Of a stretch of 64,000 bases of DNA, positions 27,841 to 36,175 are shown one piece after another (within the stretch, counting starts at the first letter, position 1; each line of letters opens with the position of its first letter). Source of the DNA: DATMRS01 sp035566015. GTDB taxonomy: Bacteria; Pseudomonadota; Alphaproteobacteria; Sphingomonadales; Sphingomonadaceae. A program made the position numbers and the translations under genes. Where the stretch lies: assembly GCA_035566015.1 (NCBI GenBank), contig DATMRS010000006.1:62001-126000 (forward strand). The letters run 5' to 3'. Below the pieces are notes generated by a model. The model worked only from the letters and a program-made list of their open reading frames with translations, was not told where the DNA came from and ran no database searches.

Positions 27841-28461
27841 TCATCGCATCTCGTCGAGCCGTTTCAGTATCTGGGTGAGCACATCGACGCAGATCGCAAG
27901 CCGCTCGGGTTCGATATCCCTCAGCACGTCGGACCGCAAAGTGTTGGTGATCGCCATGATCTCGCCGATCACCTGCGTGCCCTTGGGCGTGATGCGGTTG
28001 GTGGTGACGCGCCGGTCCGTCTCGCTCTGGCGCCGTTCGATCAGCCCGTCCTTGGCGAGGAGGTCGAGCATGCGGACCATCGTCGGCCCCTCCACGCTGA
28101 TCAGGCGCGCCAGTTCGCTCTGCGTATATTCATTGTCCGAAAAAGCGACGAGGAACAGCGTTTCCCAGCGCGCCATCGTCTGGCCCACCGCCTTCACCCG
28201 ATCGTTGGCGACCTTGCGCCAGCGCCGCGCCGCGACGACGATCGCGCGCGTGGCGCGGAAATAGCTGTCGTTGCTCGTGCCCTTCACGAAATGGCGGTGA
28301 TAGTTGATGAGGTGCCGCTCGCTCTCCTCCTCGCTATCGGGCCGGGCGGTCAGGCGCTTCACCTGCTCGGCAAGTGGATCGGGCCGCTCCCCGCGCGCGG
28401 CGAGCGGGCCGCGCTTCTGGCGTGCCCTCGATCCATCCCTGCCCTTCGATGCATCCGTCAC
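27841..28461 (-). CDS. MarR-family transcriptional regulator
   Basis: A 206-residue MarR protein, longer than the usual 140-170 because of an N-terminal basic, disordered-looking extension of about 55 residues. The winged helix is at about residues 110-175 (YTQSELARLISVEGPTMVRM, then LIERRQSETDRRVTTNRITPKG). A GTG start with GAGG immediately upstream was chosen. It sits inside the catabolic series between the MFS gene and the AcnX genes, all on the minus strand, so it probably controls that series in response to a substrate or ligand. Confidence 0.88.
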   Translation of the reverse strand: MTDASKGRDGSRARQKRGPLAARGERPDPLAEQVKRLTARPDSEEESERHLINYHRHFVKGTSNDSYFRATRAIVVAARRWRKVANDRVKAVGQTMARWETLFLVAFSDNEYTQSELARLISVEGPTMVRMLDLLAKDGLIERRQSETDRRVTTNRITPKGTQVIGEIMAITNTLRSDVLRDIEPERLAICVDVLTQILKRLDEMR

Positions 28462-28542
28462 CCTCTTTTCTCCCCCGGACCGGTAGAATGCTCCCGATCC
28501 GTCGTAGCGCTTTCCCGTGCTGCAAGCCACCGCCGGCCCATA

Positions 28543-29913
28543 TCAGGACGCCGGAACTGGCTCTGCGCAGGGCACCTCCTGCGGCACGTCGCGCCGGCGG
28601 ACGACACGGTGGATGCCGAGCGCGGCCGCGGCGAGGATCGCGGGGCAGATGGCGAGCAGCGCATAGGTCCTGAGCACCGGGATGCCGCTTGCCAGCGCGG
28701 CGGCGCCGATCAGCGGCCCGACGATCGCGCCCAGCTTCGCGACCGACGTCGCCCAGCCCGAGCCGTTGGCGCGGATCGCGCTCGGGTAGAAGATGCCACA
28801 GATGCTCACCATGCCGAAATGCGCGCCGCCCACCAGGCCGACGCCGATGATCGAGATGATGAGGAAGGCCATCGGCGGAAGATCGACCAGGCCGACGAAC
28901 AGCAGCAGCGGCACCGCGAGCAAGGGATAGACCGCAACCGCGATCGGCCCCTTGCGATCGGTGAAGCGCATCAGCACCAGCCCGGCGACCGCCCCCAGCA
29001 CGCCGCCGATCGAGGAGACGTAAGCCGCCGTATCACGGCTGAACTGCAATTCCTCGAGGACGATCGGTCCCCAACTCGCCTTGAAGTAGACCGCGAGCGA
29101 GCTGACGATATAGCCGATCCACAGCAGCAGGGTCAGCCATTTCAGATGGCCTTCGAAAAGCTGCGAGGGCCGGAAATTCTCGCGCACCTTGCGCTCGTCG
29201 CTCAGCACGAAATCATCGTCGGGCCGCGCGCCGAGCGTCGGATCGAAGCGGTTGAGCGTGGCTGCGATAAGCTCCGGCTTCTTCCCCTTGCTCGTCAGGA
29301 AACGCACCGATTCGGGCAGGCCGATCAGCAGCAGCGTCGCGCAGGCCAGCGTGCCGAGCCCGCCGGCGATGAACACGCCCTCCCAGCCATGATGCGGCGC
29401 GATCCAGACGGTGAGCGGGCCGGCGCCCGCGGTGCCGACGCTGTACCCGACCATAATGACCGTCACGACCGAGGAGCGCATCCGCGTGGGCACGAATTCG
29501 ATATTGAGCGCCCAGGCAAGCGGCAGCATGCCGCCGATCGCGAAGCCGTCGAGGAAGCGCAGCAGCATGAGCTGGTGATAGGTCTGCGCGAAGCCCGTCG
29601 CCGTGGTCAGCAGGCCGAAGGCGAAGGCGGCGATGATGATCGTGCTGCGCCGGCCAATGCGATCGCCCAGATAGGCGAAGAAGAAACCGCCGAGCATCAT
29701 GCCGACCAGCCCGGCCGAGAAGATGTTGCCGAGCATGATCGTGCTCAGCCCCAATTCGTCGCGCATGTAAGGCGCGGTGAAGCTGATCATCATCATGTCG
29801 AACCCGTCGAACACGGTGATCAGCCAGGAGAGCAGGATCAGCTTGTAATTGAAGGGGCCCAGCCCGCGCCGATCGATAACGCTTGAAATATCAATGGTAC
29901 GCGCGCCGGCCAT
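28543..29913 (-). CDS. MFS transporter, aromatic acid:H+ symporter-like
   Basis: A 456-residue 12-helix major facilitator. The first helix has the acidic motif LITVFDGFDMMMISFTAPYM, as in the aromatic acid:H+ symporter (AAHS) group that imports benzoates and related acids. The loop 2-3 motif GDRIGRRSTIII and helix 5 region GTAGAGPLT are also present. It should carry the cluster's substrate across the inner membrane. Its start lies 4 bp after the FAD oxidoreductase stop, so these two genes are co-transcribed. Confidence 0.88.
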   Translation of the reverse strand: MAGARTIDISSVIDRRGLGPFNYKLILLSWLITVFDGFDMMMISFTAPYMRDELGLSTIMLGNIFSAGLVGMMLGGFFFAYLGDRIGRRSTIIIAAFAFGLLTTATGFAQTYHQLMLLRFLDGFAIGGMLPLAWALNIEFVPTRMRSSVVTVIMVGYSVGTAGAGPLTVWIAPHHGWEGVFIAGGLGTLACATLLLIGLPESVRFLTSKGKKPELIAATLNRFDPTLGARPDDDFVLSDERKVRENFRPSQLFEGHLKWLTLLLWIGYIVSSLAVYFKASWGPIVLEELQFSRDTAAYVSSIGGVLGAVAGLVLMRFTDRKGPIAVAVYPLLAVPLLLFVGLVDLPPMAFLIISIIGVGLVGGAHFGMVSICGIFYPSAIRANGSGWATSVAKLGAIVGPLIGAAALASGIPVLRTYALLAICPAILAAAALGIHRVVRRRDVPQEVPCAEPVPAS

Positions 29914-29917
29914 GTCC

Positions 29918-31213
29918 TCATCCCTCGATATTATGTCGGATTCGTCTTTTCAGCGCCTCTATATCTATCTGATGCACGCTGCCAGCGCCCGCTATATCGA
30001 GCGCGTGCGCCGCCGCCGCACCCATCGCGATGCACGGCCCCATCACCCGGACGGACGACAGCGCCGTCGAGTCCGCGTCGATGCACCGGCCCACGGCACA
30101 GAGATTGTCTGCCCCCGCCACCGTCAGCGAACGCAGCGGCACGGTATGGATATGATCGGGGGGGAACACCTCCCACACATAGCCTTCGCGATTATGATGC
30201 TGTTCCAGCGGCCAGGAGCAGCGCGCGATCGCATCGTCGAACCTGATCGCCGCGCGCACCTCCCCGGTGGTGAGGTGATGCGCGCCGACGATCCAGCGCG
30301 TCTGGCGGATGCCTGGAAGGCCATAGGCGCGGATACGCGCCTGGCCGAACGGCTCGGGAAATTCCTGTTTCAGGAAGGCGAGCGTGCGGTCGGCCTGATC
30401 CTTGCCGTCGATCTGTTTGACGGCGGCATCGAAGGGATCGAGCGGCGTCTCGATATGCGTCATGTTGACGATGGCGACGTTGCGGCCGGGGAAGCTGGCC
30501 GTGAAGCCGTCGCGACGCATCAGGCCATAGTCGCCGCCCTTCTCGTTCATACGCGCCGCCAGCTCGTCCCAGCCGGGGCGCTTGGCATCATCGAAATCCT
30601 CGATCACCAGCATCTGCGATCCGTAGATTTGGCCCGCCTTCTGCACCCGGCAATCGAGCCCCGCTTCCCAGGCGATCGCGGCGTCGCCGGTCGCGTCGAT
30701 GAAGCCTGTCGCGGTCACGCGCACATCGCCGTGGCGCGTCGCGATATCGAGCGAGGTGACGCGCCGGCCGTCCATGTTCACCTTGCGGATGATCGCGCCG
30801 GTCAGCGGGACGACGCCGGCGGCCAGCGCCTTTTTCTCGACCCAGCGGCCGAGCGCGACCTCATTGTACATCGCGACCTTCATCACCCCGCCCTGGGTGA
30901 TATGCAGGTCGCCCGTCGCGCCCAGCTCGCTCAGAAGCTCGTCGGCGATGCCGTGCGTCAATTGCCGCCCTTCGGTGCCCGGCGTGTAGAGGCCGCAGAA
31001 CATGCCGATGATCGAGTTGACCGCCTGCCCGCCCAGCGACGGCAGCCCGTCGACCAGGATCACGCTGCGCCCGGCGCGGGCGGCCTCGATTGCCGCCGAT
31101 ATGCCGGAGGCGCCCGATCCGACGACGCAGATGTCGCAGCCCCGCTCGCGCACGGGCGGCTCGCCCGCACGGGAAACGACGCGCGTTTCGGGATCGAAGG
31201 GGCGATTGAGCAT
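29918..31213 (-). CDS. FAD-dependent oxidoreductase
   Basis: A 431-residue flavoprotein of the FAD_oxidored (PF12831) type. The Rossmann fingerprint GSGASG is at residues 32-37 in CDICVVGSGASGISAAIEAA, and the C-terminal FAD motif is AVGRCIDADSTALSSVRVMG. A GFIDATGDAAIAWEAG motif matches relatives acting on diverse hydroxylated or unsaturated organic acids. No signal peptide is visible, so it is cytoplasmic. The ATG start has GGAG 6 bp upstream. It lies 55 bp after the receptor gene. Substrate unknown. Confidence 0.85.
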   Translation of the reverse strand: MLNRPFDPETRVVSRAGEPPVRERGCDICVVGSGASGISAAIEAARAGRSVILVDGLPSLGGQAVNSIIGMFCGLYTPGTEGRQLTHGIADELLSELGATGDLHITQGGVMKVAMYNEVALGRWVEKKALAAGVVPLTGAIIRKVNMDGRRVTSLDIATRHGDVRVTATGFIDATGDAAIAWEAGLDCRVQKAGQIYGSQMLVIEDFDDAKRPGWDELAARMNEKGGDYGLMRRDGFTASFPGRNVAIVNMTHIETPLDPFDAAVKQIDGKDQADRTLAFLKQEFPEPFGQARIRAYGLPGIRQTRWIVGAHHLTTGEVRAAIRFDDAIARCSWPLEQHHNREGYVWEVFPPDHIHTVPLRSLTVAGADNLCAVGRCIDADSTALSSVRVMGPCIAMGAAAAHALDIAGAGSVHQIDIEALKRRIRHNIEG

Positions 31214-31268
31214 GAGGGCTCCTTGAAAAAAAGGCCGGGCACACGGAGTACCCGGCCCAGGGAGGAAC

Positions 31269-34208
31269 TTAATAGGTAAAGCGCACGCCTGCCTTGAATG
31301 CCTGGCCGATCGGGCTGAACAGCAGGTTGTTGCCTGTGCCGTGCGCACCGGGGATCAGCGGCGGATCGACATCGAACAGATTGTCGATCCCGGCGAAGAA
31401 GGTGAACTGGTGGTTCGGCTCGTAATCCACCCGATATTGCGCCAATATGTCCACATAGGTCTTGGCGCCGACATGGTTGGTGTTGGAGCTGTTATTGGCC
31501 AGGATGTCATATCCATCCTGCTCCGCGCCGACGAACGCCGCATTATAGAAGCCCGAGTTGATGTAGCGGACATGCGTGGTGAAGGAGAATTGATCGTAGT
31601 TCCACGTCACCATGCCGTCGAGCGTCAGGTCCGGAATGCCGGGCGGCGTGCCGGCGCGCAGGCCCGTCTGCCCCGCCCGGTCGGTTGGCCCGATCGCATC
31701 GACGGTGATCAGGTCCTTCACATAGGTGGCGAGGAGCCGGACGTCCGCGCTGCCCAGCTTGCCCAGCGGCTGGCGATAGTTGATCTCGGCATCGATGCCG
31801 CGCGTGATAAGCTCGTTCACATTCTGCAACGTGTCGACGATGCGCAGGATCGGCCCCGGCGTACCGTCCGCTTCATCGGGGCCGCGCGTGATGAGTGAGC
31901 AGCTCACCGCGTCGCCCTGGTAGCAGCGTGTGGCGATATTCTGCTGGCCGAGCGTGCTGATCGCGTGCTTGATCTTGATGTCGTAATAATCGACCGAGGC
32001 GCGGAAGCGGCCGAGGAACGGGCCTTCGGGCTTCAGCACGACGCCGACGGTGAAGGTATCGGCCACTTCGGGCTGCAAGGCCGGGTTGGAGCCGCCATTG
32101 ACGACCGCCACCGTCTGCTCACCATCACGCGCCGGATCGGTGAGAATGCCGCTCAGCACCGTCGTTGGGCCGAACAGTTCACTGACGTTCGGCGCGCGGA
32201 TATCGCGCGACCGCGTCGCGCGGAAGCGGACCGCGCTCACCGGCTCCCACACGCCGCCGACCTTCCAGGTCGTCACGTTAACGGTCGAGCTGGGGAAGAA
32301 CTCGCTGCTGCGCTTGTAATGCGTGCGGCGGACGGCGCCGTTGAGGCTCAGCTCCTGGAAGAAGCGCTGATCGGCGAGGATCGGCACCTCGGCCTCCACA
32401 TAGCCTTCGGTCACGTCGATCTTGCCCGATATCGCCGATCCGCTTGCGGTATAGAAAGCAAGCTGGCGCGACAGCGCGTCGGTATCCCCGTTCACCTTGT
32501 CGCTGCGGAACTCGCCGCCCACCGCGACCGCGACGGGGCCTGCCGGCAGGTCGAACAGATTGCCGCGCAGATTGCCCGCGATGACATGTTCGGTGGTCTT
32601 GTTCGTCTGGAAGGCGGTATCGACCACATAATCATGCGCGGCCTGGCTGATCTGCTGGCCGAAGGGGTTGAGCGCGACGCAATTGGGATCGTCGTTCGTC
32701 GGATCGCTGTCGGCATTGATCCGGCAGACCGGCCCGTTCGCCCCCGATACCGCATCGATCGCGTTCAGCAGGCGCGAGGTGACAACCGCATTGGTCGTCA
32801 CGCTTTTGAAGCTGTTATGACCATATTGGTAATAGGCGTCCCAGCTCCAGTTCTTGCCCAGCTTCCCTTCGAGCGACACGACCGTGCGGAACACATTGTC
32901 GCGCGTGGTGATCGGCGCCGGCCCGATATCGTCGAAGCCCCGCCCGAGCTGGAAGGCATCGAGCGGCCCGTCCGGATTGTTGGCGAGCAGCGTCGGGATA
33001 TCGAGCGTCGGATCGTCGGAGCGCGGAATGAAGGGGTTGTCCGCATGGATCGTCAGCGCGGGATTGCGATATTCGATCGCGTTGTAATGGCCCTTGAGGT
33101 GGCCGTAGTTCATCGAAACCGACGCGGTGATATCGGGCGTCACGTCCCAATCGAGATTGCCCATGATCGCGTAGCGCTCGGTCGGCGCGATCATGTCGAG
33201 GCCGGCGAAATAGGCATTCTCGTCCTGCCCTTCACCGCCCACCATGTAGAGCGAGTTGACCGGAGAACCATATTGGAATCTGCGCGGCGTGCCGTCATCG
33301 TTGAAGGTGATGCCGTCGATCGGCCGCATCACCGGCGAGCTACGCCCGGTATAGGCCGAGCTTGGCGGCGTCGTCACGCCGTTGAACGGCACCGTCGAAG
33401 GCCGGATATGCTGGAGAATGTTGTTCGCCGGAATGTCGGTGACGCCCGGATTGCGCCCGAAGTTCAGCGACTCCGTGCGACACCACGGCCGTTCGACGCA
33501 TTCGCCGATGCCCCGGCTCTTCTCATATTCGCCGCCGATGACGAGGTGAACCGTATCGGTAATCTGGCCGCCGCCAGCCAGGCCGGCCGTGAAGTCCGAA
33601 TTGTCACCATATCGGGAAATGCCTTGCTGGACCGATCCCTTGATGCCGTTCAGCTTCTTGTTGATGATGAGGTTCACCACGCCCGCCACCGCGTCCGAAC
33701 CATAGGCCGCCGACGCGCCGCCGGTGACGACCTCGGCGCGATCGAGCAGGATCGACGGAATCATGTTGGTATCGACCGTCGCCTCGGTCGTCGCGGGGAC
33801 GAAGCGCTTGCCGTCGACCAGCGTCAGCGTGCGCACCGCGCCCAATCCACGAAGATCGAGGATGCGGCCGCCGACATACCCCGCGGCGGCGCGCAATTCG
33901 GTCGCGGCCGGCGTATTGGTCGCGCGGAACGCTGGAACCTCGTTCAGCGCATCGGCGATATTTGCCGCCCCGCGCTCCTCCAGACGGGCCGAGCCCACCA
34001 CGGAGACGGGCGTCGGCGCGCTGAAACCGGTGGCGAGACGCGAACCGGTGACGATGATCTCTTCCGTGGGCGCGGGCGGCGAAGCGTTCCCGGATGCCTG
34101 CGCATCGTCCTGCGCCACGGCGGGCACGGCAGTGAACAGGGCAATGGCGAGCAAACTCACACTTGCACAAACGGCGCGGCGCGGCCGGTTCCGGAACGTC
34201 TTCTGCAT
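31269..34208 (-). CDS. TonB-dependent outer membrane receptor
   Basis: A 979-residue receptor. A signal peptide (to about residue 32, AVAQDD) precedes a TonB box-like EEIIVTGSRL, the plug domain (VDTNMIPSILLDRAEVVTGG, SAAYGSDAVAGVVNLI) and a 22-strand barrel that ends with an aromatic residue (RFTY), as needed for BAM recognition. The class is the one used by sphingomonads for uptake of complex organic compounds, not only siderophores. It is the first gene of the series that continues with the FAD oxidoreductase and MFS transporter. Two operator-like elements lie before it. Confidence 0.93.
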   Translation of the reverse strand: MQKTFRNRPRRAVCASVSLLAIALFTAVPAVAQDDAQASGNASPPAPTEEIIVTGSRLATGFSAPTPVSVVGSARLEERGAANIADALNEVPAFRATNTPAATELRAAAGYVGGRILDLRGLGAVRTLTLVDGKRFVPATTEATVDTNMIPSILLDRAEVVTGGASAAYGSDAVAGVVNLIINKKLNGIKGSVQQGISRYGDNSDFTAGLAGGGQITDTVHLVIGGEYEKSRGIGECVERPWCRTESLNFGRNPGVTDIPANNILQHIRPSTVPFNGVTTPPSSAYTGRSSPVMRPIDGITFNDDGTPRRFQYGSPVNSLYMVGGEGQDENAYFAGLDMIAPTERYAIMGNLDWDVTPDITASVSMNYGHLKGHYNAIEYRNPALTIHADNPFIPRSDDPTLDIPTLLANNPDGPLDAFQLGRGFDDIGPAPITTRDNVFRTVVSLEGKLGKNWSWDAYYQYGHNSFKSVTTNAVVTSRLLNAIDAVSGANGPVCRINADSDPTNDDPNCVALNPFGQQISQAAHDYVVDTAFQTNKTTEHVIAGNLRGNLFDLPAGPVAVAVGGEFRSDKVNGDTDALSRQLAFYTASGSAISGKIDVTEGYVEAEVPILADQRFFQELSLNGAVRRTHYKRSSEFFPSSTVNVTTWKVGGVWEPVSAVRFRATRSRDIRAPNVSELFGPTTVLSGILTDPARDGEQTVAVVNGGSNPALQPEVADTFTVGVVLKPEGPFLGRFRASVDYYDIKIKHAISTLGQQNIATRCYQGDAVSCSLITRGPDEADGTPGPILRIVDTLQNVNELITRGIDAEINYRQPLGKLGSADVRLLATYVKDLITVDAIGPTDRAGQTGLRAGTPPGIPDLTLDGMVTWNYDQFSFTTHVRYINSGFYNAAFVGAEQDGYDILANNSSNTNHVGAKTYVDILAQYRVDYEPNHQFTFFAGIDNLFDVDPPLIPGAHGTGNNLLFSPIGQAFKAGVRFTY

Positions 34209-34247
34209 CCTCTCCCCTTCTGCCGCACGCGGCGGCGCCTTCTTTTT

Positions 34248-34267
34248 GGTAGGTAACTACCTACTGA
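34248..34267 (-). promoter_or_regulatory. Operator-like element 1 before the TonB-dependent receptor
   Basis: GGTAGGTAACTACCTACTGA, a near-perfect palindrome around GTAG-N4-CTAC. Read on the minus strand it begins TCAGTAGGTAG, matching the element before the AcnX genes over its first nine bases. It lies 40 bp upstream of the receptor ATG. Confidence 0.55.
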
Positions 34268-34271
34268 TTTT

Positions 34272-34289
34272 CACATAGATTGCTACTGA
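34272..34289 (-). promoter_or_regulatory. Operator-like element 2 before the TonB-dependent receptor
   Basis: CACATAGATTGCTACTGA. On the minus strand it reads TCAGTAGCAATCTATGTG, the same half-site TCAGTAG followed by a degenerate CTAT. It is 22 bp from element 1 when TCAGTAG ends are compared, two helical turns, so both would face one side of the DNA. Confidence 0.5.
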
Positions 34290-34395
34290 AAAACGCACAG
34301 GAATTTCAAACGCAAAATCAGCCTGTTGTGAGTTTGGGGCCTGTCGAATCGGCCGAACCGCGGCAGCGGCCGTGATCCATATCCAGACACTCGGC

Positions 34396-34415
34396 ATTCC
34401 GGCGAAAGCCGGAAT
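34396..34415. repeat. 20-bp palindromic repeat, copy 2
   Basis: Identical to 25919-25938 (ATTCCGGCGAAAGCCGGAAT). It lies between the receptor promoter region and the truncated dehydrogenase. Confidence 0.75.
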
Positions 34416-34680
34416 GTGGATTCATGATGGGTGGCTGAGCTGTTGGGTGGGCATCAGGCGGAGGTTGCCCGAGCATGAGCTGCCATTTCCGCTTCAGCCA
34501 TGAGCGTCATTCCTGGGAGTTTACCCGTCTGTACATCGTGCCCGTGCTTGGATAGCGAGGGACCATGGCCCGCCGCCGCACGCGATCGCAACGAACGCCG
34601 AATCCGGTCGAAGCTGCGCCGGACAATTCGGCTGGGCAGTTGATTCGGGAATGGTCTGCCTTTCTGCCCGATCTGGATAA
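34416..34680. other. Unassigned stretch before the dehydrogenase remnant
   Basis: About 265 bp. A plus-strand frame from an ATG at 34565 (MARRRTRSQRTPNPVEAAPD...) runs for 71 codons and enters the Gfo/Idh remnant out of frame. I recognise no family in it. It may be the 3' side of the event that truncated the dehydrogenase, or foreign DNA joined there. Confidence 0.4.
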
Positions 34681-35070
34681 GAGCGCCTTGGGGCAGTGGC
34701 GGTCGCGCATTATCGCGGCGGCGTGTCGCGTGCGACGAACCTGCGCTGGGAGATCAACGGCACCGAGGGCGATCTCGTGATTACCGGCGACGGCGGCAAT
34801 ATCCAGTTCGCGACGCTGCAACTCGCCGGCGGTCGCGGCGGCGATCGGGCCATCAGGCCGCTGGCCGTGCCCGATCGCTATATCCGCGCGCCGCAGGCGC
34901 CCGCCGGCTTCGCCTATAATGTCGCGCAAGCCTATGCCGGTCTTGCCGAGGACATGCGCCAAGGCACGCGCGTCACGCCGGATTTCGCCGAGGCGGTGGA
35001 GCGCCACCGCCTGCTGGCGGCGATCGAGGCGGCGAGCGGGCAAGCGCCTCAATCCATCATCCAGCTATAA
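34681..35070 (+). pseudogene. Gfo/Idh/MocA dehydrogenase, C-terminal remnant
   Basis: The frame from 34681 matches only the C-terminal alpha/beta domain of Gfo/Idh/MocA oxidoreductases: AHYRGGVSRATNLRWEINGT, EGDLVITGDGG, then a helical end GFAYNVAQAYAGLAEDMRQG. About 200 residues with the NAD-binding Rossmann fold are missing, and a stop codon closes the frame just upstream at 34678. A GTG at 34696 could start a 124-residue product, but no function would be expected. The 3' end overlaps the convergent TonB gene by 22 bp. Confidence 0.75.
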
Positions 35071-35711
35071 TCCTCCTCGCGCACCTCGCGGATGGCGGTG
35101 CCCCGCGCGTCCCGCGCCGGCTTGAAGCGGTAGCGATCGACGATCACGCGGCATGTCATCGCGTCGACTTCGGGATAGCCGCTCGGATCGATGACCTCGC
35201 ACCGGTCGACATGTCCCGTCGGGCCGATCTCGTAGCGGACGCCGATCCGCAAGCGGCGGGCCGCGCGTGCCGAGGCGGGAAAGTCCGAATTGCGGAAGCG
35301 TCCGCCCGTCTGTCGCGCGGGTGATATTCCTTCGCCTCCGCCTTCGCCTGTGCCCTCTCCTCCACCGCCCGAACCCGAGCCACCCACCGTCCCGCCCCCG
35401 CCCCTCGGCGGAGCCGCCGGCGCGACAGGGACCAACGGAACCGGCGCGGGCGCTATCGGAACTGGGACTGGCGCGGGCTTCGCAGGCGCGGCTCGTTTCG
35501 GGGCAGCCGGCGCCGCCTTGCGCCGGTCAGGCTCACGCGCCTTGGGCGGCGGCCGTTCGGGCGGCGGCGGGGGCATGACGTTCACCACGACCAGCGGGCT
35601 CTCCGTCGCCCGCTTGATCGCGATCCTTCCCCATCCCGCCAGCAGTGCGTAGCCGACAAGCGCGTGGAGCGCCGCTACCCCGAACGCCGCTCCCCATGAT
35701 CGGCGCTCCAT
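35049..35711 (-). CDS. TonB family energy transducer
   Basis: A 220-residue TonB-family protein. One N-terminal membrane helix (about residues 10-30) is followed by a Pro/Ala/Lys-rich rigid spacer (about residues 47-115), a Gly/Ser-rich stretch and the C-terminal TonB domain with IGVRYEIGPTGHVDRCEV and RYRFKPARD. It would couple inner-membrane proton motive force to TonB-dependent receptors. No exbB or exbD is adjacent. Its proximity to the receptor cluster (about 0.9 kb) is suggestive but not proof of pairing. Confidence 0.88.
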   Translation of the reverse strand: MERRSWGAAFGVAALHALVGYALLAGWGRIAIKRATESPLVVVNVMPPPPPERPPPKAREPDRRKAAPAAPKRAAPAKPAPVPVPIAPAPVPLVPVAPAAPPRGGGGTVGGSGSGGGGEGTGEGGGEGISPARQTGGRFRNSDFPASARAARRLRIGVRYEIGPTGHVDRCEVIDPSGYPEVDAMTCRVIVDRYRFKPARDARGTAIREVREEDYSWMMD

Positions 35712-35746
35712 CGCCTGTCCCGCGATCGTCTGGCGATGCGCGGCCT

Positions 35747-36040
35747 TCAGCGGTCGCGATAGACGCGGCGGCCGTTGCTATCGATATAATAATCGCGTCC
35801 GCGGCGATCGCGGTGCCATTTGCGGTTGCCTTCCGATGTCGCCGCGCCGACCGCCGCACCGCCGGCCGCGCCGATCGCCGCGCCCTCCGCAACGCCCAGG
35901 CCGGGGACGAGCGCCCCCGCCACGGCCCCGCCGGCCGCGCCGAAGCCCGCGCCACGCAGCGCGTCGCGAGTCGTTTCATGGGCGCATCCGCCAAGGCCGG
36001 CGACCGCAGCCAGCGCAACCGGGAGAAATATCTTTCGCAT
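35747..36040 (-). CDS. Glycine-zipper lipoprotein
   Basis: A 97-residue small lipoprotein with lipobox GLGGC (Cys19). The mature part has a glycine-zipper segment (GAGFGAAGGAVAGALVPGLG, then GAAIGAAGGAAVGAAT) and a basic, tyrosine-rich tail (DYYIDSNGRRVYRDR). It resembles the YMGG-like family, outer membrane proteins of uncertain role. The ATG start is preceded by GAGG. It is divergent from the TetR gene. Confidence 0.8.
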   Translation of the reverse strand: MRKIFLPVALAAVAGLGGCAHETTRDALRGAGFGAAGGAVAGALVPGLGVAEGAAIGAAGGAAVGAATSEGNRKWHRDRRGRDYYIDSNGRRVYRDR

Positions 36041-36140
36041 GTCCGCCTCCTCTTTGACGTTAGGGGGTGAACGCACCCGAACCCCGCTTGGTTCTATCCG
36101 CACCGCCTGCCGCCTCGTCCGGAGGTCTTTCCGACGCGGC

Positions 36141-36169
36141 TTGACTCATTCGGTCGAACGAACGAAATT
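36141..36169 (+). promoter_or_regulatory. Promoter with overlapping TetR operator candidate
   Basis: TTGACT (36141-36146), a 17-bp spacer and a weak GAAATT (36164-36169). The spacer holds the 14-bp near-palindrome TTCGGTCGAACGAA (36149-36162, one mismatched pair). A TetR dimer bound here would cover the promoter. Transcription would begin at or next to the ATG at 36176, predicting a leaderless mRNA. Confidence 0.55.
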
Positions 36170-36175
36170 ACGGAA

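Noticed and set aside
27754..29886. 710-codon open frame opposite the MarR and MFS genes
   Set aside because: Asp/Arg/His-rich shadow with no recognisable motif.
31965..34256. 763-codon open frame opposite the TonB-dependent receptor
   Set aside because: Shadow of the receptor, which has a signal peptide, plug and C-terminal aromatic residue.
34565..34780. 71-codon plus-strand frame as a real gene
   Set aside because: It runs out of frame into the dehydrogenase remnant, shows no known domain and no good ribosome binding site; described as unassigned DNA instead.
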